Assembly: GCA_049889215.1 (NCBI GenBank)
Contig: JBMHDV010000001.1
Span: 1 to 31,321 of the forward strand
Direction: 5' to 3'
DNA length: 31,321 bases
Origin: UBA817 sp049889215
GTDB taxonomy: Bacteria; Margulisbacteria; Marinamargulisbacteria; UBA817
A program made the translations under genes and the position numbers. The notes under the pieces were generated by a model. The model made no database searches. It saw only the letters and a list, made by a program, of their open reading frames with translations, and was not told the DNA's origin. The first letter of the stretch is position 1, and each line of letters starts with the position of its first letter. Below are positions 8,472 to 17,048 of the stretch, in pieces.

Positions 8472-9189
8472 TTTGTTTTCCTCCAATTACTGTACCAATG
8501 GTTTCCCCTGACAATACTTTCACTAAATTTCCAGGCTGATTCATATCAAATACAACAATAGGAATATCATTATCTTTTGACAACGATATGGCTGTTGAAT
8601 CCATAACACCTAGCTCATTCTTCAATACATCCATATACGATAAAGAATCAAACTTTTTAGCTGACGTATCTTTAACTGGATCACTTGAATACACCCCATC
8701 TACCTTGGTGGCTTTAAATAACGCATTAGCCTCTATTTCAGCAGCTCGAAGTGCAGCTGTTGTATCAGTTGTAAAATAAGGGTTACCCGTTCCTGCAGCA
8801 AAAATTAAAACTCGACCTTTATTTAAATGAGATCGTGCACGATCCAAAATAAAGGGCTCTGCAATTTCTTTCATATCAATGGCTGTTTGAATACGTGCAT
8901 CCACACCAACCTTAGATAAAGCATCTTTTAAGGCTAATGAATTCATAACTGTGGCTAGCATACCAGTATAATCTGCCGCAATACGATCCATCCCATTTTC
9001 TGACGCAGCTAAACCTCGGAATATATTTCCACCACCAATAACAATAGCAATTTCAACGCCTACAGCTAGACCTGCTTTAATCTCTTCAGCTAAGTAAACC
9101 AAAAACTGTGGATCAATTCCGTAATCTCTTGTTCCTTTAATCGCTTCACCACTAAGTTTTAATAATACGCGTTTATAAGGAACTGTCAT
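8458..9189 (-). CDS. pyrH: UMP kinase
   Basis: Phosphorylates UMP to UDP, feeding UDP-sugar and nucleic acid synthesis. This hexameric amino-acid-kinase-fold enzyme has KLSGEAIKG at 11-19, IVIGGGNIFRG at 49-59, AGTGNPYFTTDTTAALRA and TKVDGVYSSDP. Length (243) is normal. It heads the operon pyrH-frr-uppS-cdsA-dxr, a common bacterial order; rpsB and tsf, often found upstream, are replaced here by a divergent permease gene. There is no clear Shine-Dalgarno site. A TTTACA-18-TATGAT promoter predicts transcription starting at the ATG itself. Confidence 0.97.
   Translation of the reverse strand: MTVPYKRVLLKLSGEAIKGTRDYGIDPQFLVYLAEEIKAGLAVGVEIAIVIGGGNIFRGLAASENGMDRIAADYTGMLATVMNSLALKDALSKVGVDARIQTAIDMKEIAEPFILDRARSHLNKGRVLIFAAGTGNPYFTTDTTAALRAAEIEANALFKATKVDGVYSSDPVKDTSAKKFDSLSYMDVLKNELGVMDSTAISLSKDNDIPIVVFDMNQPGNLVKVLSGETIGTVIGGKQNVIV
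8480..8484 (-). promoter_or_regulatory. Shine-Dalgarno site of frr inside pyrH
   Basis: GGAGG on the minus strand inside the pyrH reading frame, 8 bases before ATG 8471. It decides the frr start in favour of this ATG over TTG 8486. Confidence 0.75.
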
Positions 9190-9195
9190 TGCTTC

Positions 9196-9225
9196 ATCAT
9201 ACCAACTTCATAATTCGATTGTAAA
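9196..9225 (-). promoter_or_regulatory. Promoter of the pyrH operon, predicted leaderless
   Basis: TTTACA (9220-9225) and TATGAT (9196-9201) on the minus strand with an 18-base spacer. The last base of the -10 is 7 bases from the A of the pyrH ATG (9189), so the first transcribed base would be at or beside the start codon. The rest of the 99-base divergent region to 9288 holds no other feature I can support. Confidence 0.45.
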
Positions 9226-9288
9226 TAATTGAATAAAATTCAAGTTAATATCTACCGTGGCAAAATTTTTTGGTAAACTATCTTTATA

Positions 9289-10158
9289 ATGATCTGGCTA
9301 TCAAAATTCATATCTGAATTTAATGACTTATTGGTGATGGTGCTCCCTTATTTTATTTTGAGCATCGGCGCAGGCGCATTATTGGAATCCAAAGCAAATT
9401 TTAATTTTATTTACAATTGGCTTGGCAAAGGAGTTCGAAGCATCTTTTTTGCAAGTACACTTGGGGCAATTCTACCCGGTTGCGCTTGCGCAACCATGCC
9501 AATGGCTGAAGGGTTACTAAGAAAAGGAGCACGACTTGGAACCATCACGGCATTTATGATGACCTCTCCCCTTCTTGCACCACAAACCATCATTCTCACA
9601 TATGCGCTTCTTGGTGGAAAATTCACATTTTGGCGTGTGACGTTTGCGTTTATCGGCGGGATTGGCATTGGTCTTATTATTCATTTTCTTGAAAAGAGGA
9701 ACATGATTAAGCCAGCCAACCAACAAAACACTGATCATTGTTGCAACAAAAGCAATCAACAACCATCATTTTTTTCAAGTTTTGTATCAATCACAAAAAA
9801 ACTTGGTCTGTATCTAGTTATTGGACTTGCCATTGCAAGCGCCATGACCATATCAATTCCTACCGAAATTATTCCAAACACCATTGGAAAGTACCCGTTC
9901 TTATCATATTTAGTAGCAGCAGTGATTGGTATTCCCGTTTATATATGTGAAGGAGAGGAGATTCCAATCACATACTCTCTATTATCACTAGGACTTGCCC
10001 AAGGCCCGGCCATGACATTTTTACTAGGGGCTGTTGGAACCTGCATTCCAACAATGTTATTTGCTCAGAAAATAATTGGAAAAAAACCAATGCTAATTTA
10101 TGCAGGTTTTTGGTCAATTTTTGCACCACTATGCGGATTTATTTTTAGCTTAATCTAA
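9289..10158 (+). CDS. ArsP/DUF318-family permease
   Basis: An inner-membrane protein of 289 residues with two halves of about four helices each, typical of the DUF318 permease family (PF03773), whose characterised members (ArsP) export trivalent organoarsenicals. Conserved blocks are GAILPGCACATMPMAEGLL at 59-77, MTSPLLAPQTIILT at 91-104 and IGIPVYICEGEEIPI at 213-227. The double Cys at 65 and 67 after a proline and the Cys at 220 are in helices. The central cytoplasmic loop has a short DHCCNKS segment (149-155) that could bind metal or metalloid. The substrate is unproven; many family members are not arsenic transporters. It diverges from pyrH. A TATAAT at 9285-9290 overlaps the chosen ATG and so cannot be its own promoter; the next Met is residue 17. 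Confidence 0.85.
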   Translation: MIWLSKFISEFNDLLVMVLPYFILSIGAGALLESKANFNFIYNWLGKGVRSIFFASTLGAILPGCACATMPMAEGLLRKGARLGTITAFMMTSPLLAPQTIILTYALLGGKFTFWRVTFAFIGGIGIGLIIHFLEKRNMIKPANQQNTDHCCNKSNQQPSFFSSFVSITKKLGLYLVIGLAIASAMTISIPTEIIPNTIGKYPFLSYLVAAVIGIPVYICEGEEIPITYSLLSLGLAQGPAMTFLLGAVGTCIPTMLFAQKIIGKKPMLIYAGFWSIFAPLCGFIFSLI

Positions 10159-10256
10159 AAAAACACTCTTAAATCACACACAAAAAAGCCCAACTTAAAA
10201 ACACCAACTTTTTTCGATGTTTAAACTTGGCCTAGTATGGGTACAACCTTATTAGT

Positions 10257-10262
10257 GGGAGG
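10257..10262 (+). promoter_or_regulatory. Strong Shine-Dalgarno site of the small ORF at 10268
   Basis: GGGAGG, 5 bases before the ATG at 10268. It is the main reason for believing that the 44-codon ORF is, or was, a translated start. The 109 bases between the permease stop and this ORF also hold a long imperfect inverted repeat (about 10189-10233) of unclear meaning. Confidence 0.55.
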
Positions 10263-10267
10263 CTCAA

Positions 10268-10402
10268 ATGAACGAAAATGAGTTAAAAGCAATAATAGAA
10301 CAGTCAGTAGAGCGATATGATCATTTAAGAATGGTTGAAAAAATTCAATACATTATGGATTTTGGTAAAGTCTACATTCAATATGATTTTTGTTTAAATT
10401 AA
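10268..10402 (+). CDS. Small protein or truncated gene start (44 residues)
   Basis: The ORF begins MNENELKAIIEQSVERY and ends IQYDFCLN. It has an ideal GGGAGG ribosome-binding site. The segment KIQYIMDFGKVYIQYD (about 25-40) weakly resembles the N-terminal end of acetylglutamate kinases, where a short helix ending in YI...F is followed by GK and a beta strand, but the glycines that should follow are absent and the frame stops. It could therefore be a real small protein, or the 5' remnant of a larger gene lost by deletion. It overlaps the 3' end of the DUF89 gene on the other strand by 9 bases. I cannot give a function. Confidence 0.45.
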   Translation: MNENELKAIIEQSVERYDHLRMVEKIQYIMDFGKVYIQYDFCLN

Positions 10403-11548
10403 TAAAAATAAGGGATCTCCTATCGAAACCTTACCTATACTAGAATAACGTAAGCAATATTGCACAATGGGTGCTTTGGCAACAAAGTTCAATGCAATTT
10501 TATTTTTATATTGAGGCTTTATTGTCCATGGATTGTGATTGACCAACGGCATGGTTTGAAAATTTGCTTGCCCCTTTAACCAATTCAATTCTGTACGATG
10601 AAAGGCATCTTGATAATCCTTACTAACTCTAGGAAGATATTTACCAATCGTGATAAAATCATTCGCCGAAATGAGATCACACTCTCCACGCTTGACCGCC
10701 TCTTTTATAGGAGAAAATAATGGTTCTTTATCGATTAATTCACCGAGCTCATCAAGCGTAACATCATTCAGCACGGCTCCATATTTTGCAACAATAACAA
10801 CACGTCGCCCCGTCGCAATTAAACGCATAATCACCAAAAGATCCAATACAACTTCACCGGCATTATCACACTCATATGTAATCGAAGTGACATCACGCAG
10901 TGATGATGTAAATTCACGTAACTGAGTCAACGAGGAAGATGAATGAAGAATCTCAGCAAGTGCATTAATGGTCGACGATTCGCGTTGCTCATAATCAGGA
11001 ACAACAACATCCAACCAATTTGCGTAACACGCAGCGTGGACCAGCCCATCAAAATCCCACCCCATAACATTAGTGCCAAGAACAGATTTAACCATGGACA
11101 AGACATGATCATTTGCTGTTTTTTTTATCTCAGAAAAATCAAAACCATTGGCATCAACCCGCTCAGACCACTGCACCATAAACCAAAAAAATTCTACTAG
11201 GGTCCAATCCATCATTTCATGTGGAGGGTCTTTTAAATGAGTTAACAACCAATGCAACGATGCTTGATGAGGTGACAGCATCGGTAATTGATAAAATAAA
11301 GTCACAAATCGTTTAATGACCACATAGCTTGGGCTAAATTGATGAAACCGATTTGACACACTATAATTTAATAACCGCTGAAAAAAACTACGACCAATAG
11401 AACGAACCGTAAAATAGTCTGGAACCAACGGCATATCTGTTGTAAGAAGCCAAGAATAATCGGTCCCTGAGTGGCGCTGATTTACATATGATTGAACATG
11501 CTCAAAAGAAGCGTTATACCATTTATTGTAGGTGGATTCAGGCGTCAC
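10394..11548 (-). CDS. DUF89 family damage-control phosphatase-like protein
   Basis: A 384-residue member of the DUF89 (ARMT1-like) metal-dependent phosphatases (PF01937), a family associated with removing damaged or over-accumulated phosphometabolites. The diagnostic block is YECDNAGEVVLDLL at 225-238, with D228, N229 and E232, followed by VAKYGAVLNDVTLDEL at 253-268 (K255, N261, D262), and WLKGQANFQT at 323-332. These are the family's metal and phosphate ligands. The N-terminal 160 residues are helical, as in the family. The start is GTG 11548, overlapping aroQ by 11 bases with no Shine-Dalgarno, so it is likely translated by coupling. As the last gene of the shikimate operon, it may act on a sugar phosphate or shikimate-pathway phosphoester, but that is inference. 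Confidence 0.85.
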   Translation of the reverse strand: MTPESTYNKWYNASFEHVQSYVNQRHSGTDYSWLLTTDMPLVPDYFTVRSIGRSFFQRLLNYSVSNRFHQFSPSYVVIKRFVTLFYQLPMLSPHQASLHWLLTHLKDPPHEMMDWTLVEFFWFMVQWSERVDANGFDFSEIKKTANDHVLSMVKSVLGTNVMGWDFDGLVHAACYANWLDVVVPDYEQRESSTINALAEILHSSSSLTQLREFTSSLRDVTSITYECDNAGEVVLDLLVIMRLIATGRRVVIVAKYGAVLNDVTLDELGELIDKEPLFSPIKEAVKRGECDLISANDFITIGKYLPRVSKDYQDAFHRTELNWLKGQANFQTMPLVNHNPWTIKPQYKNKIALNFVAKAPIVQYCLRYSSIGKVSIGDPLFLLI

Positions 11549-11975
11549 TCGTTTGATGGATTAAATAGTCCATTGCCAATAAATAACCACGCCAACCCAA
11601 GCCAGAAATTTGCCCCACACTCACTGGTGCAATATAAGAAACATGGCGAAATGCCTCGCGTTTATAAACATTGCTAAGGTGCACCTCTATCACGGGGGAT
11701 GTGATCGCATCAATTGCATCTCGAATAGCAACACTCGTGTGAGTAAATGCCGCAGGGTTAATAACAATTCCATCCTTTGTTGAATGGCGATGCAAACACT
11801 CAATAATGGCATCTTCTGAATTATATTGTTCAATCTCACAAGAGATTCCATTCTGTGCTGCGTAGTCCAATAGCTTTTTATTTATCTGATCCAGCGTCAA
11901 TGCTCCATAATGCGTTTGATCACGTTGCCCTAATAAATTCAAATTAGGTCCATGAATAACCAACAATGACGTCAT
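11538..11975 (-). CDS. aroQ: Type II 3-dehydroquinate dehydratase
   Basis: Dehydrates 3-dehydroquinate to 3-dehydroshikimate. Its 145 residues are the normal size for the dodecameric type II enzyme. HGPNLNLLG at 8-16 is the family start, with catalytic Tyr at Y23 in HYGALTLDQI. VINPAAFTHTSVAIRDA at 71-87 and EVHLSNVYKREAFRHVSYI at 97-115 complete the active site. The loop around NSEDAII (52-58) has a variant of the usual Asn-x-Glu-Gly. It overlaps aroB by 4 bases and is followed by the DUF89 gene. Confidence 0.96.
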   Translation of the reverse strand: MTSLLVIHGPNLNLLGQRDQTHYGALTLDQINKKLLDYAAQNGISCEIEQYNSEDAIIECLHRHSTKDGIVINPAAFTHTSVAIRDAIDAITSPVIEVHLSNVYKREAFRHVSYIAPVSVGQISGLGWRGYLLAMDYLIHQTSDA

Positions 11976-13096
11976 AGTATATCGCCTCCAAAAACAGCAT
12001 TCAAAACAGCTTTAATCGCATCTTCGCTTACACCCTCAATCGTCTTTGTCTGACCAATATCCGTCGGAACCACATATCGAACAACGCCTTGGCGAGCTTT
12101 TTTATCTCGAGTTAATGCTTTAAAAAATGCTTCTGGGTCCATTTGATTCAAATCAAAATCATAATTAAATGAATCAATTAATGCCTTAATCCGATCATAT
12201 GTCTCACTAGTTAAGTGCTTTAATGTTAATGACAACTTTGATTCAGCAACCATTCCCAAGGCGACTGCTTGACCATGAGTAACTGTTTGATACCCATAAA
12301 CAGATTCAATCGCATGGCCAATGGTATGACCAAAATTCAAGATTTCACGATATTCTGATTCTCGCTCATCTTTTGATACAACATGCGCTTTATTTTGAAT
12401 CGACTTATCAATAATAAACTGCCAAACATCCGGGCAATTATCATAATGAAAAGTATTTAATGCTGTGGTATGTTCTTCAAGGTACCAGAACAAAGGTTTG
12501 TCCATAATAACGCCATACTTTATCACCTCAGCAAGACCTTCTTTCATCTGTGCTTCAGGCAATGTCGCTAAAAAACGTGGGTCAATTAATGTTTTTTTCG
12601 GCTGATAAAAGGTTCCTATTAGATTTTTACCAATGGCATGATTAACACCAGTCTTTCCACCAATAGCAGCATCTACTTGAGCCAACAAACTGGTCGGCAC
12701 TTGAAAAAACGAAATGCCCCTTAAGTATATGGATGCTGCAAAGCCAGCCATATCGCCAACAACACCACCACCAATGGAAAATAAAACATCTTTACGACCA
12801 ACCCCAAATTCAAGGCATTCATCAACAATGGTTTGTACAGTTTCTAAGGATTTATACGCTTCGCCATCATTAATAATAATCGTGTGAATCTCTAAATCGA
12901 TCATTGCTGTTAACTCGTTAATTAAATGAGCACATTGATCTAAGATGGTTTGATTGGTAACGATAACCGCTTTAGTTGCACCTGAAAGGTCATTTTTATC
13001 TATGCATGACAGCGCAGATTCACCAAAAACTATCGGGTATTTTTTTGAACTTGAAATATTAATATAATAGGTTTTCAGAGCACTCGTCATAGCCAT
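11972..13096 (-). CDS. aroB: 3-dehydroquinate synthase
   Basis: Converts DAHP to 3-dehydroquinate using NAD and a divalent metal. The 374-residue protein has SIGGGVVGDMAGFAAS at 107-122, VPTSLLAQVDAAIGGKTGVN at 133-152, the metal ligand region EGLAEVIKYG at 186-195, NFGHTIGHAIE at 254-264 and THGQAVALGM at 273-282. The start is ATG 13096, 3 bases after the aroK stop; a second ATG two codons on is an alternative. It overlaps aroQ by 4 bases. Confidence 0.97.
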   Translation of the reverse strand: MAMTSALKTYYINISSSKKYPIVFGESALSCIDKNDLSGATKAVIVTNQTILDQCAHLINELTAMIDLEIHTIIINDGEAYKSLETVQTIVDECLEFGVGRKDVLFSIGGGVVGDMAGFAASIYLRGISFFQVPTSLLAQVDAAIGGKTGVNHAIGKNLIGTFYQPKKTLIDPRFLATLPEAQMKEGLAEVIKYGVIMDKPLFWYLEEHTTALNTFHYDNCPDVWQFIIDKSIQNKAHVVSKDERESEYREILNFGHTIGHAIESVYGYQTVTHGQAVALGMVAESKLSLTLKHLTSETYDRIKALIDSFNYDFDLNQMDPEAFFKALTRDKKARQGVVRYVVPTDIGQTKTIEGVSEDAIKAVLNAVFGGDIL

Positions 13097-13099
13097 AAG

Positions 13100-13600
13100 T
13101 TAACCATAACGATTTATAATTTTTTCTGCAACTTCTTGTATCGACAATTCATCAACATCAATCACAATGTCGCACACCTCATTGTAAGTGGCCTGACGAG
13201 AATCAAATCGATCCTTGATACCATCATCAGCCAACGGACGTTCATTTCCTACATCATTTTGAATTCGATGCATAACAGTATCAAACGTTGCACGCAGCCA
13301 AACCACTTGCGGTTGCTGTTTTAATATATCTAGTGACGGCGGATGTGTAATAATACCACCACCCGTTGAGATAAGTTGTGGGGGCTTTGCTGATTCAATC
13401 GTCAAAAGCTCATGTTCACGATGCCTAAAGTAAAGTTCACCTTCTTTTTTAAACAGTGTTGAAATATCACCAAAAGATGCGGCAATCTTTAAATCCAAAT
13501 CACAAAAATCAAGACCTAATTGAGCTGCAACCGCTTGACCAACCACTGATTTCCCAGTTCCCATAAACCCAATCAATACAATATGGTCAACTGCTAACAT
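13100..13600 (-). CDS. aroK: Shikimate kinase
   Basis: Phosphorylates shikimate at the 3-hydroxyl with ATP. The 166-residue P-loop protein has the Walker A sequence GFMGTGKS at 11-18, DLDLKIAASFGDIS with the shikimate-binding Asp, FRHREHELL at 58-66, STGGG at about 78-82, and the lid arginine in NERPLADD. It is placed between glmS and aroB, 14 bases after glmS. Together with aroB and aroQ it makes three successive or near-successive shikimate steps in one operon. Confidence 0.96.
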   Translation of the reverse strand: MLAVDHIVLIGFMGTGKSVVGQAVAAQLGLDFCDLDLKIAASFGDISTLFKKEGELYFRHREHELLTIESAKPPQLISTGGGIITHPPSLDILKQQPQVVWLRATFDTVMHRIQNDVGNERPLADDGIKDRFDSRQATYNEVCDIVIDVDELSIQEVAEKIINRYG

Positions 13601-13614
13601 ACCCCGGCCTTTAA

Positions 13615-15438
13615 TTATTCAACAGTAACGCTTTTGGCTAAATTTCTTGGCTGATCAACATCACAACCCAATTTTAAGGCGATGTAATACGACATTATTT
13701 GTAAGGGAATAACGGTCACAAGCGGGGACAATTCATCACTAACAGCAGGTACATAAATAACATCTTCTGCCACATCTTTTGCAGTTTCATCTCCGTCTGT
13801 TGCAACTAATATTAAACGTCCACCTCTGGCCTTGACCTCTTGAATATTCGACATCATCTTTTCATAAGTTGAGGTTTTAGGAGCAATACATACCACAGGC
13901 AGCTTGTCGTCAATAAGTGCAATTGGGCCATGCTTTAGCTCACCAGCCGGATAACCGGTTGCATGAATATAAGATAGCTCCTTTAATTTCAACGCACCTT
14001 CCAACGCTGTTGGATAGTTTAATCCACGACCAATAAACACAAAACTTTTTGAATCAAAATAACGGTCCATTAGTAATTTAATTTGATCTTCTTGATCCAA
14101 CACTTGCTCGATTAAGACTGGAAGCTTTTTTATTTGCTCAATATGAGCATTGTATTTTTCAGCAGATATGGTGTTTCTTATTTTTGCCAAATGCAATGCA
14201 AATAAATAGATGGTCAATATTTGCCCAACATAGTTTTTTGTACTGGCCACACCGATTTCAGGACCTGAGTTTGTATAAATCACCCCATCAGATTCGCGAT
14301 CAATGGAACTCCCCTCAACATTTACAAATGACAATACCGAAAAATATTTACTCTTTGCTTCACGAATACAAGCAAGCGTATCTGCAGTTTCACCAGATTG
14401 AGAAATGGCGACAACGATTTCATTAGAGCTGCTTAATAGGCGTCGATAGCGAAACTCTGAAGAAATATCAACTTCCGTGGGAACACGTGCTAAGTCTTCA
14501 ATTAAATACTTACCAATAAGACCCGCATGCCAAGAAGTCCCACAAGCTTGAATAATAAATCGTGACATATTTTTAAGTTCGGTCTCGGGAAATTTTAATT
14601 CTGAAAAGACAATTTCATTTCCATCCAAATATCGATCTAAAATTGAACGAACAACTTGGGGTTGCTCATGTATTTCCTTTTGCATAAAAAAGTCATACCC
14701 ATGCTTTTCTGAACGCTCTGAACTCCAATTGACCTTATCAACATTAAATGACTGCTCTTTTCCAGAAAAATCAAACACATTCACACTATTTTTACATACA
14801 TGCGCAATCGTATTATCCGGCAAATAAACGACCTGTTTTGTATGAGGAACAAGGGCATTCACATCAGAAGAAACATAATTTTCATTATCACCAATCCCAA
14901 TAATCAAAGGGCTATTTTTTCGAGCAACAACCATGCACGATGGATCCATGGCAGAAACAACACAAAAAGCAAACGAACCTTCTAATCGCGATACCGCTTT
15001 TTGAACAGCATCATTTAGTGAACCATTGTAATATTTATCGATTAAATGAACGATAGCCTCGCTATCTGTTTGTGAGCGAAATAAGAATCCCTCGTTGATT
15101 AACTCTGATTTTAACTGCAAGTAGTTTTCGATAATACCATTATGAACCACAGAAAAGCGGCGCTTAGCATCAAAGTGTGGATGAGCATTCACTTCATTTG
15201 GAATCCCATGCGTCGCCCAGCGAGTATGACCAATCCCAATGGTTGCATCGGTACTTTTTGACTCAAGCTCCTTGGCCAAGACATGGACTTTACCAGTGCG
15301 CTTCCAAATACTAATTTCCTCATCAGCAACAACAGCGACACCTGCGGAGTCATAACCGCGATAGCTCAATCGCTCCAATCCAACAATCAGAACAGAAAGT
15401 ATATCTTTTTCGCCAACATATCCAACAATTCCACACAT
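13615..15438 (-). CDS. glmS: Glutamine-fructose-6-phosphate aminotransferase
   Basis: Makes glucosamine-6-phosphate, the first step to UDP-GlcNAc for peptidoglycan and lipopolysaccharide. The 607-residue protein starts MCGIVGYVGE, with C2 as the N-terminal nucleophile of the glutaminase domain, and carries GIGHTRWATHG and the HNGIIENY block. Two SIS domains follow, with SQSGETADT, ELSYIHATGYPAGELKHGPIAL, and the canonical LAKSVTVE end. It lies 2 bases after recN. No glmS ribozyme-like leader is expected or seen, since the gene is internal to the operon. Confidence 0.98.
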   Translation of the reverse strand: MCGIVGYVGEKDILSVLIVGLERLSYRGYDSAGVAVVADEEISIWKRTGKVHVLAKELESKSTDATIGIGHTRWATHGIPNEVNAHPHFDAKRRFSVVHNGIIENYLQLKSELINEGFLFRSQTDSEAIVHLIDKYYNGSLNDAVQKAVSRLEGSFAFCVVSAMDPSCMVVARKNSPLIIGIGDNENYVSSDVNALVPHTKQVVYLPDNTIAHVCKNSVNVFDFSGKEQSFNVDKVNWSSERSEKHGYDFFMQKEIHEQPQVVRSILDRYLDGNEIVFSELKFPETELKNMSRFIIQACGTSWHAGLIGKYLIEDLARVPTEVDISSEFRYRRLLSSSNEIVVAISQSGETADTLACIREAKSKYFSVLSFVNVEGSSIDRESDGVIYTNSGPEIGVASTKNYVGQILTIYLFALHLAKIRNTISAEKYNAHIEQIKKLPVLIEQVLDQEDQIKLLMDRYFDSKSFVFIGRGLNYPTALEGALKLKELSYIHATGYPAGELKHGPIALIDDKLPVVCIAPKTSTYEKMMSNIQEVKARGGRLILVATDGDETAKDVAEDVIYVPAVSDELSPLVTVIPLQIMSYYIALKLGCDVDQPRNLAKSVTVE

Positions 15439-15440
15439 AA

Positions 15441-17048
15441 TTACTTAATTAATGATGTTATTACATCGCCACCAACCATTCGTTGGAGCTCAACTGCAAT
15501 ATCATTTTCCTTTATTTGTTTTATAGTAACATACGCATGATCATTCGTCGTCTCTTTCGATAAAACAAAATGATGATCGGCAACTCGTGCAATTTGGGGC
15601 AAATGAGTGATCACAATCAATTGATGAGTTTTTGACAATTTTTTTAATACATCTGCCATATAATTCGCGGTAATACCACCAACACCAACATCCACCTCAT
15701 CAAAGATAAGTAATGGTTGACGCATAACCTTTGAATGACTAACCATTAGAGCCAACATCACTCGAGAAAGTTCACCGCCAGATGCAACCTTCTTTAGAGG
15801 CTGAACACTCATATTCGGATTTGCGGAAAATAAAAATTCAACAGCATCTTGGCCGTGAGCGCCAATAGCCCCATCTGAGTCAATTTGAACAGTAAATGCT
15901 GCCTCAACCATACCAAGCTGTCGCAATTGATTGGTCACTAGATATTCAAATTGAGCGGCATGATCTTGACGCTTCTTTGATAACTGAATCCCCAAATCGA
16001 CTGTTTTTTTATAAGCCGCACTTAAATCAGCTGCCAACGTGCCCTGGGACATCACGTCATTTTCATATTGTTTAATACGTGTTTGCGCCACATCACAACG
16101 ATCCAACAAATCATCAATCGAATGAACCTTATACTTTACCTTGGCCTTAAAAATTTGGTTAAGACGGGCATTAATCTCATCCAAATCAAGAGACGCAATG
16201 TATTCGATATCAAGAATCTCTTTGCTCATTGTTTGATGCAAAGTCGACAATGCATCAATCATCTCAATTGCATTAAATTCATACGCCACATCAACAACTG
16301 CATTTAAGTCACGCACCGTATCATCAAGAGCATTTAATTCAGCACTTGCATTATCCGCTAACAATTGAACTTTTTGGACAATATCTCGTCGCTCATTTAA
16401 GCGCTCACATTGTTGCTGCTTTTGCTGCAACTCATCTTCTTCTCCTCGTTGAAATAATTGCAATTCCACATCATCAACCATCGATTTTAAATCAGCGATT
16501 TCGGCATCCAAATGAGATTTATTTTCGTTAAAAACCGCTTCCTGTGCTTTTAAATTAGAGTAAACGTTGTAGGCACTCTGATAATCATCTCGAATGGCAA
16601 TTGCATCGGCAGACATAGCCGCATCAAACATTGATAAATGGTTGGATGATTGCATTAAGTTAATCACTTGATGTTGTGCGGATATAAATAAAACATGCTG
16701 CATCACTGCTTTTAAATCTTTTAAGGATACTGACTCGTAATTAATTTTATTAACGGTTGAACGCTGTCTGTAAAATCGACGGGACACAGTTAAGCGACCA
16801 TTATCCAAATACGCCTCGTTAATTAATAACGACGGTGGAATAATAAACGTTGCTTCAATAAATGCCATTTCCTCATCAGGGTGAATTAATTGCTCCGACC
16901 CTTGTTGCCCGGATAACAAATCCAATGACTTTACGATTAATGATTTACCTGCACCGGTTTCACCCGTAATGACAGACATCCCTGATGTAAAGTCAATGGT
17001 TACCGCTTTTGCAATTACAAAATTATTTAACTGTAAAATCTCAAGCAT
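15441..17048 (-). CDS. recN: DNA repair protein RecN
   Basis: An SMC-like ATPase acting on double-strand breaks together with RecA. I place the start at ATG 17048 (535 residues, beginning MLEILQLNNFVIAK), which matches the usual RecN N terminus; the frame extends 22 codons further upstream but that part is unlike the family. Walker A is GETGAGKS at about 29-36. A long coiled-coil middle follows, then KKVASGGELSRVMLALM and Walker B LLIFDEVDVGVGG with ITHLPQIAR. It overlaps the upstream methyltransferase gene by 8 bases. It is the only repair gene within a metabolic operon here. Confidence 0.95.
   Translation of the reverse strand: MLEILQLNNFVIAKAVTIDFTSGMSVITGETGAGKSLIVKSLDLLSGQQGSEQLIHPDEEMAFIEATFIIPPSLLINEAYLDNGRLTVSRRFYRQRSTVNKINYESVSLKDLKAVMQHVLFISAQHQVINLMQSSNHLSMFDAAMSADAIAIRDDYQSAYNVYSNLKAQEAVFNENKSHLDAEIADLKSMVDDVELQLFQRGEEDELQQKQQQCERLNERRDIVQKVQLLADNASAELNALDDTVRDLNAVVDVAYEFNAIEMIDALSTLHQTMSKEILDIEYIASLDLDEINARLNQIFKAKVKYKVHSIDDLLDRCDVAQTRIKQYENDVMSQGTLAADLSAAYKKTVDLGIQLSKKRQDHAAQFEYLVTNQLRQLGMVEAAFTVQIDSDGAIGAHGQDAVEFLFSANPNMSVQPLKKVASGGELSRVMLALMVSHSKVMRQPLLIFDEVDVGVGGITANYMADVLKKLSKTHQLIVITHLPQIARVADHHFVLSKETTNDHAYVTIKQIKENDIAVELQRMVGGDVITSLIK

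Noticed and set aside
7938..8486. TTG start for frr
   Set aside because: That TTG overlaps the GGAGG site serving the ATG at 8471.
9285..9290. TATAAT as promoter of the permease gene
   Set aside because: It overlaps the start codon at 9289, so a transcript from it would lack the start.
10189..10233. Inverted repeat as an intrinsic terminator of the permease gene
   Set aside because: The arms pair imperfectly with several mismatches and bulges and no T-run follows the second arm, so I do not call a terminator.
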